Below are positions 46,183 to 57,535 of a stretch of DNA of 64,000 nt, in pieces. Within the stretch, counting starts at the first letter, position 1. Each line of letters starts with the position of its first letter. The notes below the pieces were generated by a model. The model saw only the letters and a program-made list of their open reading frames with translations. It made no database searches and was not told the origin of the DNA. The stretch comes from Macrotis lagotis. Its lineage: Eukaryota; Chordata; Mammalia; Peramelemorphia; Peramelidae. The position numbers and the translations under genes are program-made. The stretch covers positions 281,009,221 through 281,073,220 of the forward strand of contig NC_133658.1 of the NCBI RefSeq assembly GCF_037893015.1, written 5' to 3'.

Positions 46183-46610
46183 GATGCTGAGCAAGATGAG
46201 CAGAACCAGAAAAACATTGTACACCCTAACAGCAACATGGGGTGATGGTCAACCTTGATGGACTTGCTCATTCCATCAGTGCAAAAACCAGGGACAATTT
46301 TGGGCTGGCTGCAAAGGAGAATACCATCTGTATCCAGAGAAAGAAGTATGGAGTTTGAACAAAGGCCTATTACCTTCAATCTAGGAAAAAAACCGTTTTC
46401 TTATTATGTAATTTTGCTATCTCTTATACTTTATTTTTCTTTCTTAAGGATATGATATCTCTCTCATCACATTCAATGGAGATCAATGTATACCATAGAA
46501 ACAATGTAAAGACTAACAGAATGTCTTTTTGGGGGGTGGGGGAGGGAAGCAAGAATGGGGAAAAATTATAAAACTCAAACTAATTAAAATCTTTCCAAAA
46601 AAACCCCCCA
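46183..46610 (+). repeat. L1 3' end fused to a SINE 5' fragment
   Basis: GATGCTGAGCAAGATGAGCA to the G-rich tract at 46528-46550 and an A/C-rich end. Homologous along its length to the young L1 at 16626-17052. Immediately upstream lies a 57-base SINE 5' piece; the joint falls at TGAGTT, a string shared by both parents. Confidence 0.85.
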
Positions 46611-46749
46611 AAAATTAGTTCATTCCTAATATCGTTCCCTGATACTTCAGTCATTAATGATCTTCCCACCTTAGAACAGAGAACATAAACTGTTTGAAAA
46701 TCTAATATAAACATGTAATATTGTGTATCATTTCTTTTTGATGTCTTAT

Positions 46750-46860
46750 CCCCTAGGTGACTGCAAATCCTATAATGACAAGGACTGTGTCTCATCTAAA
46801 CTTTTACCTTCCTCATTACCTAATACACACAGTAGGCCTCTAATGATTGATTGGTGTTTG
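46750..46860 (+). repeat. L2 3' end
   Basis: ATGACAAGGACTGTGTCTCA, then CACACAGTAGGCCTCTAATG. Confidence 0.55.
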
Positions 46861-46870
46861 TCTTTCATTC

Positions 46871-47023
46871 TTTTTTTTTTAGGTTTTTGCAAGGCAATGG
46901 GATTAAGTGGTTTGCCCAAGGCCACACAGCTAGGTAATTATTAAGTATCTGAGACCGGATTTAAACTCAGGTACTCCTGACTCCAGGGCCAGGGTTCTAT
47001 CCATTTCACACCTAGCCTCCCAG
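46871..47023 (-). mobile_element. tRNA-derived SINE, antisense
   Basis: TTTTTTTAGGTTTTTGCAAG to ATTTCACACCTAGCCTCCC. Directly followed by a MAR1-like SINE in the same orientation. Confidence 0.9.
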
Positions 47024-47024
47024 T

Positions 47025-47320
47025 GTCCTCCATTATTGAAAAAGACCATGACATCAGGAGAGATGATGCCATGACAAGCACATGAATTGGATTTGAGTGA
47101 GGAGGTTGCCGTCCTAAGTCATCTTCTCCTCCAGAGTCGCCTGGGTACAGTGACCAAACATGAATCAGGATTGGCTGGAGATGGTCCTGAGTGCAAGGTT
47201 AAGTGACTTGCCCAAGGTCACTCTAGTTTGTGTCAAATATCTGAGGCCGAATTTGAACTCTTGTTCTCCTAATTCCAAGATCAGAACTCTATCCACTTCA
47301 CCACCTAGCAGTCTAGGCCC
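47025..47320 (-). repeat. MAR1-like SINE, antisense, full length
   Basis: Reverse complement of the family seen at 35388-35690: AAAAAGACCATGACATCAGG, GACAAGCACATGAATTGGAT, CCAGAGTCGCCTGGGTACAG, then the tRNA-like half ending TTCACCACCTAGCAGTC. Confidence 0.85.
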
Positions 47321-47329
47321 TAGTAAATG

Positions 47330-48775
47330 TTTATTGAAGTTGAAAGAGCCTCCCTACATCATGTCCTTCTCTCCTGTCCTTCTCCAAGGTGCTGAAACAT
47401 CTTCATTTTTAACAGAACTCCATTTTCTACTAATATTTAAGAACTGTAGAGAATATTATAGTCTTGAAATTCAAGAGATCTTAAAAATATCCTTGACAGG
47501 AGCTAAGAGGGAAGAAGAACTACTTGATCAAGTTCACACAGTCTTCTAGAGGAAAATAAAAGAAAGCTGCCTATGCATTAATTAAAGACAAAAGAAAACA
47601 ATTGAGTCAAGCTTAAAACTCAATGTCTAAGGTGAGTTGTCCATGGAAACTTCAGAAGAATTTTGTAAGCAAGATAAAAAGGATTTCCTCTTACTCTAAC
47701 TTCCCTCACTTCTTTTACCTCTATGAAAATCTAAGTTAAATTAAAAGCATGGCTTAATATAAATGAAAAATAAATATCTGCTTATATAAGTATGTGAGAA
47801 GCTCCAAGAATGTCATAGTAGTCTTTACCCTGACCAAAGATTATATGCTAAATTTTGTAAGAGACTGAGTTCTGGCAACAAATTTTCTCCTAATCATGAC
47901 TACAAACTAAATCATTATCCTAATCATAGGTTGATTAATCCTCCAATTTGATCATAGATACAACTCTACCTTAGTTGATTCTTAATACTAATCAGAGACT
48001 TAAGTTTAGTCCTAGACAACAGATTAAATTGTGAAAGTTTTGTATGCAGATTCAGACTAGACTGAAAGTTTTATCCCTGATCACAGAGCTTTTACCTTGG
48101 TTGTAGAGTTTGATCCCTATGCTCTGATCACTGGGATCCCTCGAAATATAATTCCAGGCTGTATAGGAGGCATTGGACAAAAAGGGGGATAAGGTGAGAG
48201 AATGTTAATGGTATAATACAATTCCTCCCAACTACTGGGGACAATACTCAGAACTCACAGTCTGCTGAGAGTATGTGAAATAGCTCAACACAAGTGTTAT
48301 CTGCATGAAGTACTAAATGTTCCTTCACTAAAGTAATTATTGTTACAGAAATATGGAAAGATAATAAAATCTCCATTTTTTTCTCAGAGTTTTTGTTTCT
48401 GTCCCCTTTTCCATGCTCATTCCTCTCTTCTGCTCTCATAAGCAATGATATAAATGCTGAAATGGTATTGAGTTGTCCAGTCACATGATAATAGCTTCTG
48501 AAGATTTATAAAATAGCCTGTATTTGGAAGCTCTTAATGCAGGGAATGTTTGGCACCATTTCTGGGAACCCAAGGCATTTATGCAATTTCCTTACTGAAT
48601 ATTTCATGATGGACATTAATGCCTTTCTTGGTGTTTTCAATAACAAAACAGTACAAGTTCTGATAGGTTAAAATGTGGTGATTCTAGAAATACTCAGTAC
48701 TACAAAGAAATGCCTATTGTATATTTTCATAGCATTTTAAATCTGTAAAACTGCATTAACACTATGCTTGTGAGC
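47330..48775. other. Unique sequence with a weak degenerate repeat
   Basis: 47870-48140 shows loosely repeated strings (CCTAATCATGACTA, CCTAATCATAGGTTG, TTTGATCATAGATA, CTAATCAGAGACTT) with irregular spacing. 48530-48660 is non-repetitive and may be conserved. No gene supported. Confidence 0.35.
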
Positions 48776-48779
48776 TATT

Positions 48780-48890
48780 CATAGAGTCATACAACAGCAA
48801 AACAGGAAAGAACTTTAGGGACAATCTATTCCAAACTACTCATTTTATAGAGGGAGAAATTGAGGCTCAGATAAAAATAAGATTTGTACC
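48780..48890 (-). repeat. MIR fossil
   Basis: Antisense MIR: AAACTACTCATTTTATAGAG, then AGAAATTGAGGCTCAGATAA. Confidence 0.65.
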
Positions 48891-48899
48891 AAACTGAAC

Positions 48900-49855
48900 A
48901 TTAATTGAAAGTTGATTGGCAATCATTCTAGAGTAAAAACATTTGTTCCCAATTTACAAATATTCTGGCAGGTCCCAAATAACCAAAGCCCCAGATCCTT
49001 CCAATCACCCTGAAAACATTTATTAGTCCTTAGCACTCACCAGGGTGGATTTCACTATGTTGGGTCTTGAAAAGTAGGTATATTAAAGGAGACGAGCAAG
49101 ATAATAGACTGGGCAAGTATTTTCTCAGATCATACTGGCCTCGCTGCCAAGTTAGGATGAAAGGATGAAGTGTTTCTCTCTCTGGAGATATTTCTCTCTG
49201 TAACACATTTTGACAATTTAATTTAGAAGTCACTGAGGAACAGAGACAGAATCACCTGGGGAGGGGGGGACATCAGAGAGTTCAGTTGCCTTTGTGATGA
49301 ATTAGTGAGATCACAGAAATGACATGATGACACAGAAGAACTTAAGAGAATGCCCAACTAGCCAGGCCCCCATGGTAATAGGCCCAGGGGAGTTAGAAGA
49401 CTATTTCATTCAGTGCTCTTGGACTTCCTATCTTACCATCACAATCCCCATCTCTGTAATTAACAAATCACCATAAGCACTTTTTGAAGAGTAGCATAAA
49501 AAAGTGCTTATGTGTCATTTTGAAGAATTTTTGGACCCATCTGCTGCTATTGACAACTTATTAAGTATAGACAAGGAAAAAACCCAGATGTCCAAACACT
49601 GCAAATTTTGAGTTTGGAATTCTCTAACCCAGGCTGGATTGGGAATTCCCTTTGTATAATTTAGGAAGATGGGGTTTACTGGATCAAGTAAATAATTTAA
49701 GGATCACGGTCTCCTCACCCATCTTCCTGAATCTCCCATTCCTACTGCACACAGTCTCAGATTACTATCAGATAGGAAAGTGATCTGGCAGCCCTGCATA
49801 CTCCAGAGATAATGATCATATTAAATTATTATTTAATATCATCCTTCCTGAGGCA
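48900..49855. other. Unique sequence
   Basis: No repeat recognised; G-run at 49260-49268. No gene supported. Confidence 0.4.
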
Positions 49856-49859
49856 TCAA

Positions 49860-50130
49860 CATAACAATAATAATGATATTTAGCATAAATTTGGTGCCTA
49901 TTATGTGCTGGGCCTGAAACACTTTACAACTATTACTTTATTTGTTCCTTACAACACCCCTAGAAAGAAGGTGCTATCATCAGCCCCATTTTATGGTTGA
50001 GGAAACTGAGGCAAATAGAGGTTAAGTGATTTACCTAAGATCACATAATAAGTAGGTGTTTGAAACTGTATCTGTATTCAGGTCTTTTTGACTTCAGGGT
50101 CAAGGTTGTAGCTATGGTACCACTAAGCTA
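49860..50130 (-). repeat. MIR fossil, full length
   Basis: Antisense MIR: TTATGTGCTGGGCCTGAAAC, CCCATTTTATGGTTGAGGAA, then the tRNA half to GGTACCACTAAGCT. A second degraded MIR piece follows at 50260-50345. Confidence 0.78.
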
Positions 50131-50349
50131 TATTTTAAAAGATGATGTATTAAGCCAGAGGATCATGATGATGAAGAAAAGATTAGAGTAATAATTATTA
50201 GAAATTTCTTAGAAAATAGTTTCAGAACTGGAATGAATCTTTGATTTTGTCTATATTGATAGTTTCATTTTTTTTAGATGAGTAAGATTAGGCCCAGAAA
50301 GTGAAAATGAGTTAGCCAAGTTCACAAAGTCTATTTGGTAAAATAACCA

Positions 50350-51820
50350 GAATTAGAAAAATATAAGCTTCTTCACTTCTATTTCAATATTCTTTCCTAC
50401 CACAACACAGTGTATCTTAAAACCCTCACCTACCTCCAGACTAACCTCACTCATGTTTGAACTATATCTTCCAGCTCCCTTCCTTACTGCTTTCTTAGTC
50501 TCTTTCCCTTTTGTCATGCACTGGTATATTCACTGTTCTCTGCATCTTTCTGCATTTATTGATGTCTTGTTTTGTCTCTGTCAAAAGCCATTCTGCTAGA
50601 GATAATTAAGTGAATCTACTCACATCAGAGTTGGGTTGGAGTACAACCCCAGTCTCTCAGTTGGTATCATCCTGGGTTCTTTGCTGAGAAGAGAATGACC
50701 ACCCACAACTTAAAGGTGGAAGGTAAGCAGTTGAATTAATCTGGGGATCACATATCTCAGAATGAATCTAGGATCCAAATCAACAGCTCAATGCATAGCC
50801 TCTTATTCTTCCCTTTAACCAAATTGGTTTTGGATTTCTCAATTTCCTCATTGGTAAAGAGGAGATAATGATTCTTCATTTAAACATGTTTTTTTTTTTA
50901 TTTTAAAGCATTATATAAATATAAATTATTACTGCCATTTGACTTTCCTGCAGGTTGGAGAAAAAGATATGTGGAAAATTATGATGGATCTATCTGATTG
51001 GGGGGGCTAGAACCCACATTGATATATTCCCAGTTATATTGGACTTAATGAGACCCCCAAAACCTTATATGCTGTCCTAGAGCTAATCTTTCTTTAATTT
51101 GAAAAACTTGATGTATTTGCAGTGCAATCTGATCTATATATTTCTAATTCAATTAAGCTAAAATGATTGGTAAGCACCAGTTAGTGTCTGAAAAGCCTTG
51201 TCAGCTTCTCTCTATAAGCTTCTTAGAGTATTTTCCTGTTAGCACACAAAGTCACATGCTGTCTATAGAAAATTGGACTGTAATCCAGAATCCTTCCAAA
51301 AAACAAAGAAGGTCCCTCCCGGGGCATACCAAAACAGGTGCCAAGTTCTTAACCCATAATATTTAAGATTTCTTCCTCTCCTCTTTACACCTGTACACAT
51401 CCCTGAATTTCAATTCATACAATCCCTTCCACCCCTGCATCATCCCCACTGTTAAACTAATTGGTTATCACTAACACGTTACTGTCTTGGCACCCTTATC
51501 CCCAGGAAAATGTGTATTTTAAAAGAGGAACTTTACATAAAGCAATGTTTACCCCAAAGGAATAAACTCTAATGGTAGAAAAACAAAAACCTTATGCCTA
51601 GGATATGGGAGATTATATTTTAGAGTGGGGGCTTTTCTAGCATTTCTCAAACCATGGCTTTCAATAAATCATTGGAATATATGGTAATTCATATAGCCTT
51701 GCCAGGAAAGGCACCACTTAGAGTCCTAATAGATTCACATCACAATAGATTCATTAGAGATGGAAAAGTTAAAGCCCTTCAGTTTACAGGTGAAAAAAAC
51801 TGTCATCAAAGAAATGAAAC
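50350..51820. other. Mostly unique sequence
   Basis: Possible L2 scraps near 50400-50560 and a MIR 3' scrap near 50830-50930. The rest is unassigned. Confidence 0.35.
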
Positions 51821-51824
51821 CAGG

Positions 51825-51986
51825 GGGCAGTTAGGTGGCACAGTGGATAGAGTATTGCTCTGAAGTCAGGAGGACCTGAGTCCAAATTTGACCTCAGATA
51901 CTTAATATTTACCTAGCTGTGTGATCTTGGGCAAGTCACTCTTAACCCCATTGCCTTAAATAAATAAAAAATTAAAACAAAAAAAG
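51825..51986 (+). mobile_element. tRNA-derived SINE, older subfamily
   Basis: GGGGCAGTTAGGTGGCACAG to TTGCCTTAAATAAATAAAAA. It has AGGACCTGAG and GTGATCTTGGGCAAGTCAC where the young subfamily has AGTACCTGAG and GTGGCCTTGGGCAAGCCAC. Confidence 0.9.
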
Positions 51987-52109
51987 AAATTAAGGTGGTC
52001 ATGTAGCTGCTTTGGCAACAGATGAGACTTGAATTCAGATCTCTTGACTCTCTGAATTAGTGTTTGCTATTCCACACTCTAACAGAATTGATTTTCTCAT
52101 GTAAATATA

Positions 52110-52260
52110 TCAAAGACTTCCTGTTCTGTCACTGACTCACTGTGTGTAGCCTTGGTAAATCACTTCCCTTCTCTTGACCTCATTTTCCCCATTTGTAAAA
52201 TGTGGAGGGGTTGGCAAGATAACTTTTAGATGACTTCCATCTCCCTAATTCTTCAATTCC
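52110..52260 (+). repeat. MIR fossil
   Basis: TCACTGACTCACTGTGTGTA, then CATTTTCCCCATTTGTAAAA. A further MIR scrap is at 52470-52540 and an antisense one at 52630-52760. Confidence 0.65.
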
Positions 52261-52872
52261 ATTTTTCCCAGATGCTATGTCTGTAACACCAATTGCATGG
52301 TAGTGTCTTGGTAAGCCCCATGGCTCAATGAACTTATTCTTTTTATATTTTTTTTAACTTCTTTTTGTTGTTGTTATTATTTCAACCAGGCTAGGATGTT
52401 GGGCCAAATCCAAAAGCATGAGATTGAATAGGGCTAAATGTAAATTAAAGCCTTATTCTTTGGTTCAAAAAAAAATCACTTCTCTCATCTGTAAAATGAG
52501 AAAGCTGGACTAGATAACTCTAAGCTTATCTTTAATCTGTATATATGAACCAGTGACATGTGATTTCAATGATGTAAGAAATTCCCAATATGGAAATTCT
52601 ATTTACCAATACAGATTGATAAATCATCTGTAATTTAATGTCTTAGCTACCTGGGACACCAGAAGGCTAAATAACTATCTCGTGACCACACAACTAATAT
52701 GCATCAAAGGCAGAACTTGAACCCAGTCCTCCTCTAATGCCACCCCTCTCAACACTGTCTCATGATGCCTCAGCCTTCTTATAAGCATGATTAATTGATT
52801 CAGTGAATTACTGAGGACCTTTCTATTAATTTTCCTTGAAAAATATAGAAATCTTTACTAAAATAGTCATTA

Positions 52873-53012
52873 AGGGGCACCTTGATGGTAAAGTCGATAA
52901 GAGCACTGTCCCTGCAGTCAGAACAACCTGTGGTCAAATTCTACCTCAGATGTTTGCCAGTTGCATGACTTGAGTCACCCTGATTGCCTACCCCAATAAA
53001 TAAATATAGCCC
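52873..53012 (+). repeat. Old tRNA-derived SINE
   Basis: GGGGCACCTTGATGGTAAAG, then AGAGCACTGTCCCTGCAGTC and TTGCCTACCCCAATAAATAA. Highly diverged. Confidence 0.7.
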
Positions 53013-53179
53013 AGCATTAAAAATTACAAATCATTCATTTCTTTATTTTAAAGAATAAGACAAAAAGAAATCCAAATTCCTTAATCTGCACTGCCTTGGT
53101 TTCCCTATCTGCAAAATGATAAAGTTGCTCTCTAAGGCACTCCTATATCCTATCCCATGGGCCTGCTCAGCTTACGCTT

Positions 53180-53565
53180 AGACCAGCCCAGGGATTCAAT
53201 AGATGGTGCATGCTGATGGGCTGGACTACCAGTAGGCAGAAGTCCTTCTGTCATAAAGCAAATACATTTTCCTCCCCATATTTAACATTCTGTATTGAGA
53301 TGAAGGCCTCCTATCGTGTTTCTAAACATCCTGCCAGCAGCTATAAATATCCACAGCCCCTTACAGATATTTCCATGAAATTCTCTTGCTGTCCTCTGAT
53401 GGCCATAATGGGGTTGTTTATGGATGGCCCTTCTACCTCGATTTTCAACCTTCATAAAAAGGATGCTAAACTCCTCTTTAACTGCCCCATCAGCAAAGCC
53501 CCCACCCTCTGGCAGAGCCATTCCAGAGCGGGGATGGCATTAGACTGTTGAAGGGGGAATATGGT
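53180..53565. other. Candidate conserved non-coding element
   Basis: Non-repetitive, higher complexity than its surroundings, bounded by MIR/SINE debris. Contains CAGCTATAAATATCCACAGC and a run of GC-balanced sequence. Open frames occur on both strands, but neither resembles a known protein or has flanking splice signals I trust. Conservation is a guess from texture. Confidence 0.35.
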
Positions 53566-53799
53566 GGAGGGAATGTACTCATTCCATGATGTCTTTATTT
53601 TAAAATGCATGGAATTTCTAAGCATAGGCTTTTAAGGAGGTGGTCAGGAGCTGAAACAAGGTTTTGTTTTTTAAGTTCTACTTCATTGTATGCCGAATAC
53701 TAAAAGACATATACAAATCATTTTCACCTATCCTCTTTCTGCCATCCTGGTAGGGGCCCAAGTGAAACCAAAAAAAGCAAGTGACTCTTCAAGGTCAAT

Positions 53800-54030
53800 T
53801 CTAGTGGAAAGAACCCTAGACTAAGAGTCAGTAGAATCATAATCTAAGCTTGACTCTTTCACTGACTTACAGTGTGATCTTGGACAAGGAATTCTGTTGA
53901 AATGTCCTCATCTGTGAAATGGGTATAAAGACTATACTTACCCTTACCACATAGAGCTGCTATGACAGTATAGAGAATGAATAGATGAGAAAGTATTTTG
54001 TAACAGCAAAATGCTTTTGAAATTGTAAAT
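53800..54030 (+). repeat. MIR fossil
   Basis: AGACTAAGAGTCAGTAGAAT, then TGTCCTCATCTGTGAAATGG and the MIR 3' end. Confidence 0.72.
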
Positions 54031-54289
54031 CTATTTATGGGGAGAAAAAATGTTGTTTTCATTAAGCAATGAGTCAATCTTACTATGAATTGGACTTAAA
54101 GACCTAATTCTAGGCATGGGGACCCATGGAAAAGTGTTGGAGACAGGTATAAACAAAGCAAATCTTTAATGAATCTACTTCCAGGCCCATAAAAGCCATT
54201 AGGGACCCCTCCCCAAGAATGTGTGAACTTGGCTATAAACTGAAAGGGAAGAGATGAGAGAGAAGCATTTAGATTTGAGGTAGTCTGCT

Positions 54290-54545
54290 CCTCTCTCAGG
54301 GTCTCAGTTTTATCACTTGTAAAATGAGGAAGTTTGACCTTTGCACATAATTGGAAAAATTAAATAAAATTTCCATAAAGAAAAAAATGAAGTTTGAAAT
54401 GAATGATCACTGCAAGTTTTGCAAGAAGGCTTATTTGTCAGAGATAGGCCTATCTGCCAGCTCTATCTGTCAGAGTTGGACCAAATGATCTCTTAAGATC
54501 TCTTCTAGCTGAAATTTGAGAATTCTAAGTTAGATATTCATACAC
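54290..54545 (+). repeat. MIR 3' scraps
   Basis: CTCAGTTTTATCACTTGTAA and, after a gap, ATCTCTTAAGATCTCTTCTA, typical MIR 3' blocks. Confidence 0.5.
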
Positions 54546-54689
54546 CTTTGGGATGAACAAAAAAAAAGTTTTAGCTGGGTGGAGAAAGGGACATAACCTA
54601 GAAATCACAACAAGAGGGTTCTGCTGTACCTCTCAACCTCACCCTGGCTCCTTTTAAAAGTTAGCATGAGGACTAACCATCTTCATGAT

Positions 54690-54925
54690 AGAACATTGAG
54701 CCTAGAATTTAGGAAGATCTGAGTTTAAATCCTACCTTAGCCAAGTATAAGCTGTTTGACCCTGGGGTTTGTTTGACCTTTGACTGCTTCAGTTTCTTCT
54801 CTTGTAAAATAGGGATAATAAGAATAGGGTTTTTATAAGGATAAAATGAAATTATATTTGTAAAGTACTTAGCATAGAGCAAGATATTTAGTAAGCACTA
54901 AATAAATGCTTACTATTTTTATTAC
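54690..54925 (+). repeat. CORE-SINE/MIR fossil
   Basis: GAATTTAGGAAGATCTGAGT, then TTCAGTTTCTTCTCTTGTAA, GTAAAGTACTTAGCATAGAG and a TAAATGCTTACTATT end. Confidence 0.75.
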
Positions 54926-55016
54926 CATTAGATGACAACCTGAGTGCAAAATGGGCTCAAATTCTCTCTCTCAGGAATCTAGGTTATTGAAATTTATCTT
55001 GGAAAAGGTATATATC

Positions 55017-55173
55017 GGGGCAGCTAGGTGGTGCAGTGGATAGAGCATCGGCCCAGGAGTCAGGAGTACCTGAGTTCAAATCCAACCTCAGACATTTAAT
55101 AATTACCTAGCTGTGTGTGGCCTTGGGCAAGCCACTTAACCCCATTTGCCATGCAAAAAAAAACCCCCTTAAA
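55017..55173 (+). mobile_element. tRNA-derived SINE with perfect 14-base target duplication
   Basis: GGGGCAGCTAGGTGGTGCAG start and CCATGCAAAAAAAAACCCCC tail, flanked by AAAAGGTATATATC (55003-55016 and 55174-55187). Little diverged, so young. Confidence 0.95.
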
Positions 55174-55299
55174 AAAAGGTATATATCATTTGCAAGTCTA
55201 TTGGTATCAGAGTACCTACTAGTACATAACTGTAAGCACTATGGGGAGAAGGAGGGGAAAACTGAAGACTATTAATCTCTGCCCTCAGAGTTAATAATC

Positions 55300-55560
55300 C
55301 AGATAGTGTAGTAGAAAAGAGTATTGCATTTAGAATTAGACTACTGGGGCCTAGGTTTGAATTATTGCTCTGTCACTTACATATGTCTTTGGGAAAGTCA
55401 TGCAACCTCTCTGTGCCTCAGCTCAAACTTCCAGCTTTAATCTATGATCCCTTTCATGAGACCTTAGATAAGTTATTTTGTCTAGGCTTCATTTTCTCTA
55501 TCTGTAAAATGAGATAGAATGAGTCTGAATTATCTCTAAGGTCCCTCCCTTCCAGTCTAA
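55300..55560 (+). repeat. MIR fossils (two overlapping pieces)
   Basis: GTAGAAAAGAGTATTGCATT with CTCTGTGCCTCAGCTC, then TCATTTTCTCTATCTGTAAA with AAGGTCCCTCCCTTCCAG. Confidence 0.65.
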
Positions 55561-55564
55561 ATTT

Positions 55565-55778
55565 TGTTATTTTGATAGTGGTTATTAACATAAAGTTCAT
55601 GAATATGTTTTTAAAGATATTTTGATGACATATTTTCAAAGGCTTCCCTTGTGATACTATGTATTTTATTTTATGCATTTAAAAATATAATTCTGAGAAG
55701 AGTTTCATAATCTTCATTAGTGTGTTAAAAGGATCCATGATCTCCTTCCCTCCTGAAAAAACAAGAACCCCTGCCTAA
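55565..55778. repeat. hAT-like DNA transposon fossil
   Basis: Shares ATTTTATTTTATGCATTTAA with 39313-39562 and ends ACAAGAACCCCTG, the same terminal motif (AAGAACYCCT). Confidence 0.55.
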
Positions 55779-56219
55779 AGTTTCAGATTAGAGGAAGATT
55801 TTAATTAGGAGAAAAGAAAAGGAAATTAGCAATTGTGTAATAAAGCAGGACTTAGCATATAGGTAAATATGTAGACTGATGATCAGCCCATGGGGCCAGG
55901 TTAGACACAACAGGCATCTCAGAGATAGCAAGTCTTGAAGAATCAAGCAGTGGACCAAGTCTTCAGAGCCAATCTGGTTACTTTCATTACTTTCAAGGGG
56001 AAAAAAAAGAGAGAACTAATTCAGAAGAATGGCTGTGATGATGAATAATATATGAATTAATAAGAAATAAACAATGAAAAATATGCTTATGCAAATGGTA
56101 GAATTTGCTTGGGAAGACAATGGTTTAGCTTAATACTCTATCTGCACTGCATCCTGACGCTATTTCCCTTGTCCTCCTCAGATATCTTCTTCAATTATAT
56201 TATATACATGCTTTTAACT

Positions 56220-56775
56220 GATCACAATCAGACTCCTAGAATGTCAGAGCTAAAAGAGGCCTGTGAGATCATCTAGTCTATGAAGGCAGTGAATGCTTCT
56301 ATAACATCCATGGAACATGATCAGAGGGTCATAAGATCCTAGAAGTTTAGAATTGGAAAGGATCTTAACCTAATCCCTAAATTTTTAGCTGTCAACCAAA
56401 TTATGCTTGCATGTAGGAACACTGAATTTTGAGGCAAAAGACTCAAGAGACTTGGAACTTAGTCTTAGCTTTTTTTTTTTTTTTAGGTTGTTTGTTTTTT
56501 TTTTTGCAAGGCAAATGTGGTTAAGTAGCTTGCCCAAGGCCACACAGCTAGGTAATTAACTGTCTGAGTCTGGCTTTGAACCCAGGTACTCCTGACTCCA
56601 GGGCCCAGTGCTTTATCCACTGCACCACCTAGCCGCCCCTTAGTCTTAGCTTTGATACTTGATCTGTGTGCAACCACCTTGAAGTCACTTTATCTTTCTG
56701 GGTCCCATTTTCCTTATCTATCCAATGAGGCATTGAATTAGATCCCTTCCTGCTCTAACTTCCAATGATTCTGTG
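56220..56775 (+). repeat. MIR fossils split by a SINE
   Basis: A MIR scrap at 56225-56275 (TCAGAGCTAAAAGAGGCCTG). A second MIR covers 56405-56472 and 56654-56775 (TTCTGGGTCCCATTTTCCTT, CCCTTCCTGCTCTAACTTCC), interrupted by the SINE at 56473-56639. Confidence 0.65.
56473..56639 (-). mobile_element. tRNA-derived SINE, antisense, inserted in MIR
   Basis: Long T tract with AGGTTG inside, TTTTTGCAAGGCAAATGTGG to GCACCACCTAGCCGCCCC. Target duplication TTAGTCTTAGCTTT (56459-56472, 56640-56653). Confidence 0.95.
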
Positions 56776-56779
56776 ACTT

Positions 56780-56910
56780 CCAGAGATTATTCTCTCCCAC
56801 ATTCTATAACTATAGAAATGGAAATCTAGGGAGGGATAGTTACTATAGTCAGTAAATTAGTGACAGAGATGAGACTAGAACATGGGTCCAATGCTCTTTC
56901 AACTATACCA
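56780..56910 (-). repeat. MIR fossil (partial)
   Basis: Antisense MIR tRNA half: AGTGACAGAGATGAGACTAG, then ACATGGGTCCAATGCTCTTT. Confidence 0.5.
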
Positions 56911-57107
56911 TTTATTGGTTTTCTTCATTTTCATTCAATTATTTTTATGTCTTTTTATTCTGACCCTATGTTCATAGAATCACTGAGTGCTATACTTGGC
57001 AAAATGTCTTAGACATTATGTCAGAGTTTGGAGTTTGGGACTCAGTTTCTTTCTAAGGTTTGGGTGGTTCAATCTGGGATTGGGATTATAGCTCAGTATA
57101 TTACTGA

Positions 57108-57345
57108 GGTAGCAAGGTGGCACAGTGTTAAACCTAGAGTCAGGAAGACCAGAGTTCAAATCCAGACTCAAACCCTTACTAGTGCTGTGACCCTGGATAA
57201 GTCACGAAATCTCTATCTGCCTCAGTTTCTTCATTAGTAAAATGATGATAATAGCACTTTTAGCACAGGGTTATTGTGAGGATTTAATGAGGTAATATTT
57301 GTAAAGCACTTTGCAAACCTTAAAGTGCTATATCCATCTAACTGA
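57108..57345 (+). repeat. CORE-SINE (MIR-type), full length
   Basis: AGCAAGGTGGCACAGTGTTA, CCAGAGTTCAAATCCAGACT, CTCAGTTTCTTCATTAGTAA, GTAAAGCACTTTGCAAACCT. Confidence 0.85.
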
Positions 57346-57535
57346 TAAACATTTATTGTCTCTTGTATGCCAAGCACTAAGATAAATGCTGGGAATAAAA
57401 TTAATTTTTAAAAAGATAGTCCTTGCTCTCAAGGAGCTTATAATCTAATGGAAAAGATAATAAATGAAAGATGATAGATATATATGTATGTATGCATACA
57501 AGTATACATATATAAATTATATATATGCTAACTAT
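57345..57535 (-). repeat. L2 3' end, antisense, then TA-rich repeat
   Basis: ATAAACATTTATTGTCTCTT, then TGCTCTCAAGGAGCTTATAA; 57478-57535 is TA/TG-rich simple sequence. Confidence 0.7.

Larger units (their letters stand above)
45100..46610 (+). mobile_element. Composite L1-derived (HAL1-type) insertion with embedded antisense SINEs
   Basis: Order: a segment shared with 63814-64000 (TGGACCATGGGGGG and on); antisense SINE unit 1 (45150-45292); an L1-type block with CAGCAATGGCAACGTTGGAA (45300-45480); (TTA)n at 45483-45519; antisense SINE units 2 (45521-45660) and 3 (45706-45847); an L1-type 3' end with ACTCTTAAACAAGAATATTT and an A-rich tail at 45995-46031; a short unassigned stretch; a sense SINE 5' fragment (46126-46182); and a second L1 3' end (46183-46610). 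AAACTAGTTCATTC (45086-45099) and AAATTAGTTCATTC (46612-46625) bracket everything. A shorter match AAAATTAGT also follows the first tail. No ORF2 is present. Confidence 0.8.

Noticed and set aside
47870-48140. Possible minisatellite built on CCTAATCATAG-type strings
   Set aside because: Spacing and sequence are too irregular to define a unit by eye; kept only as a note on the unique stretch.
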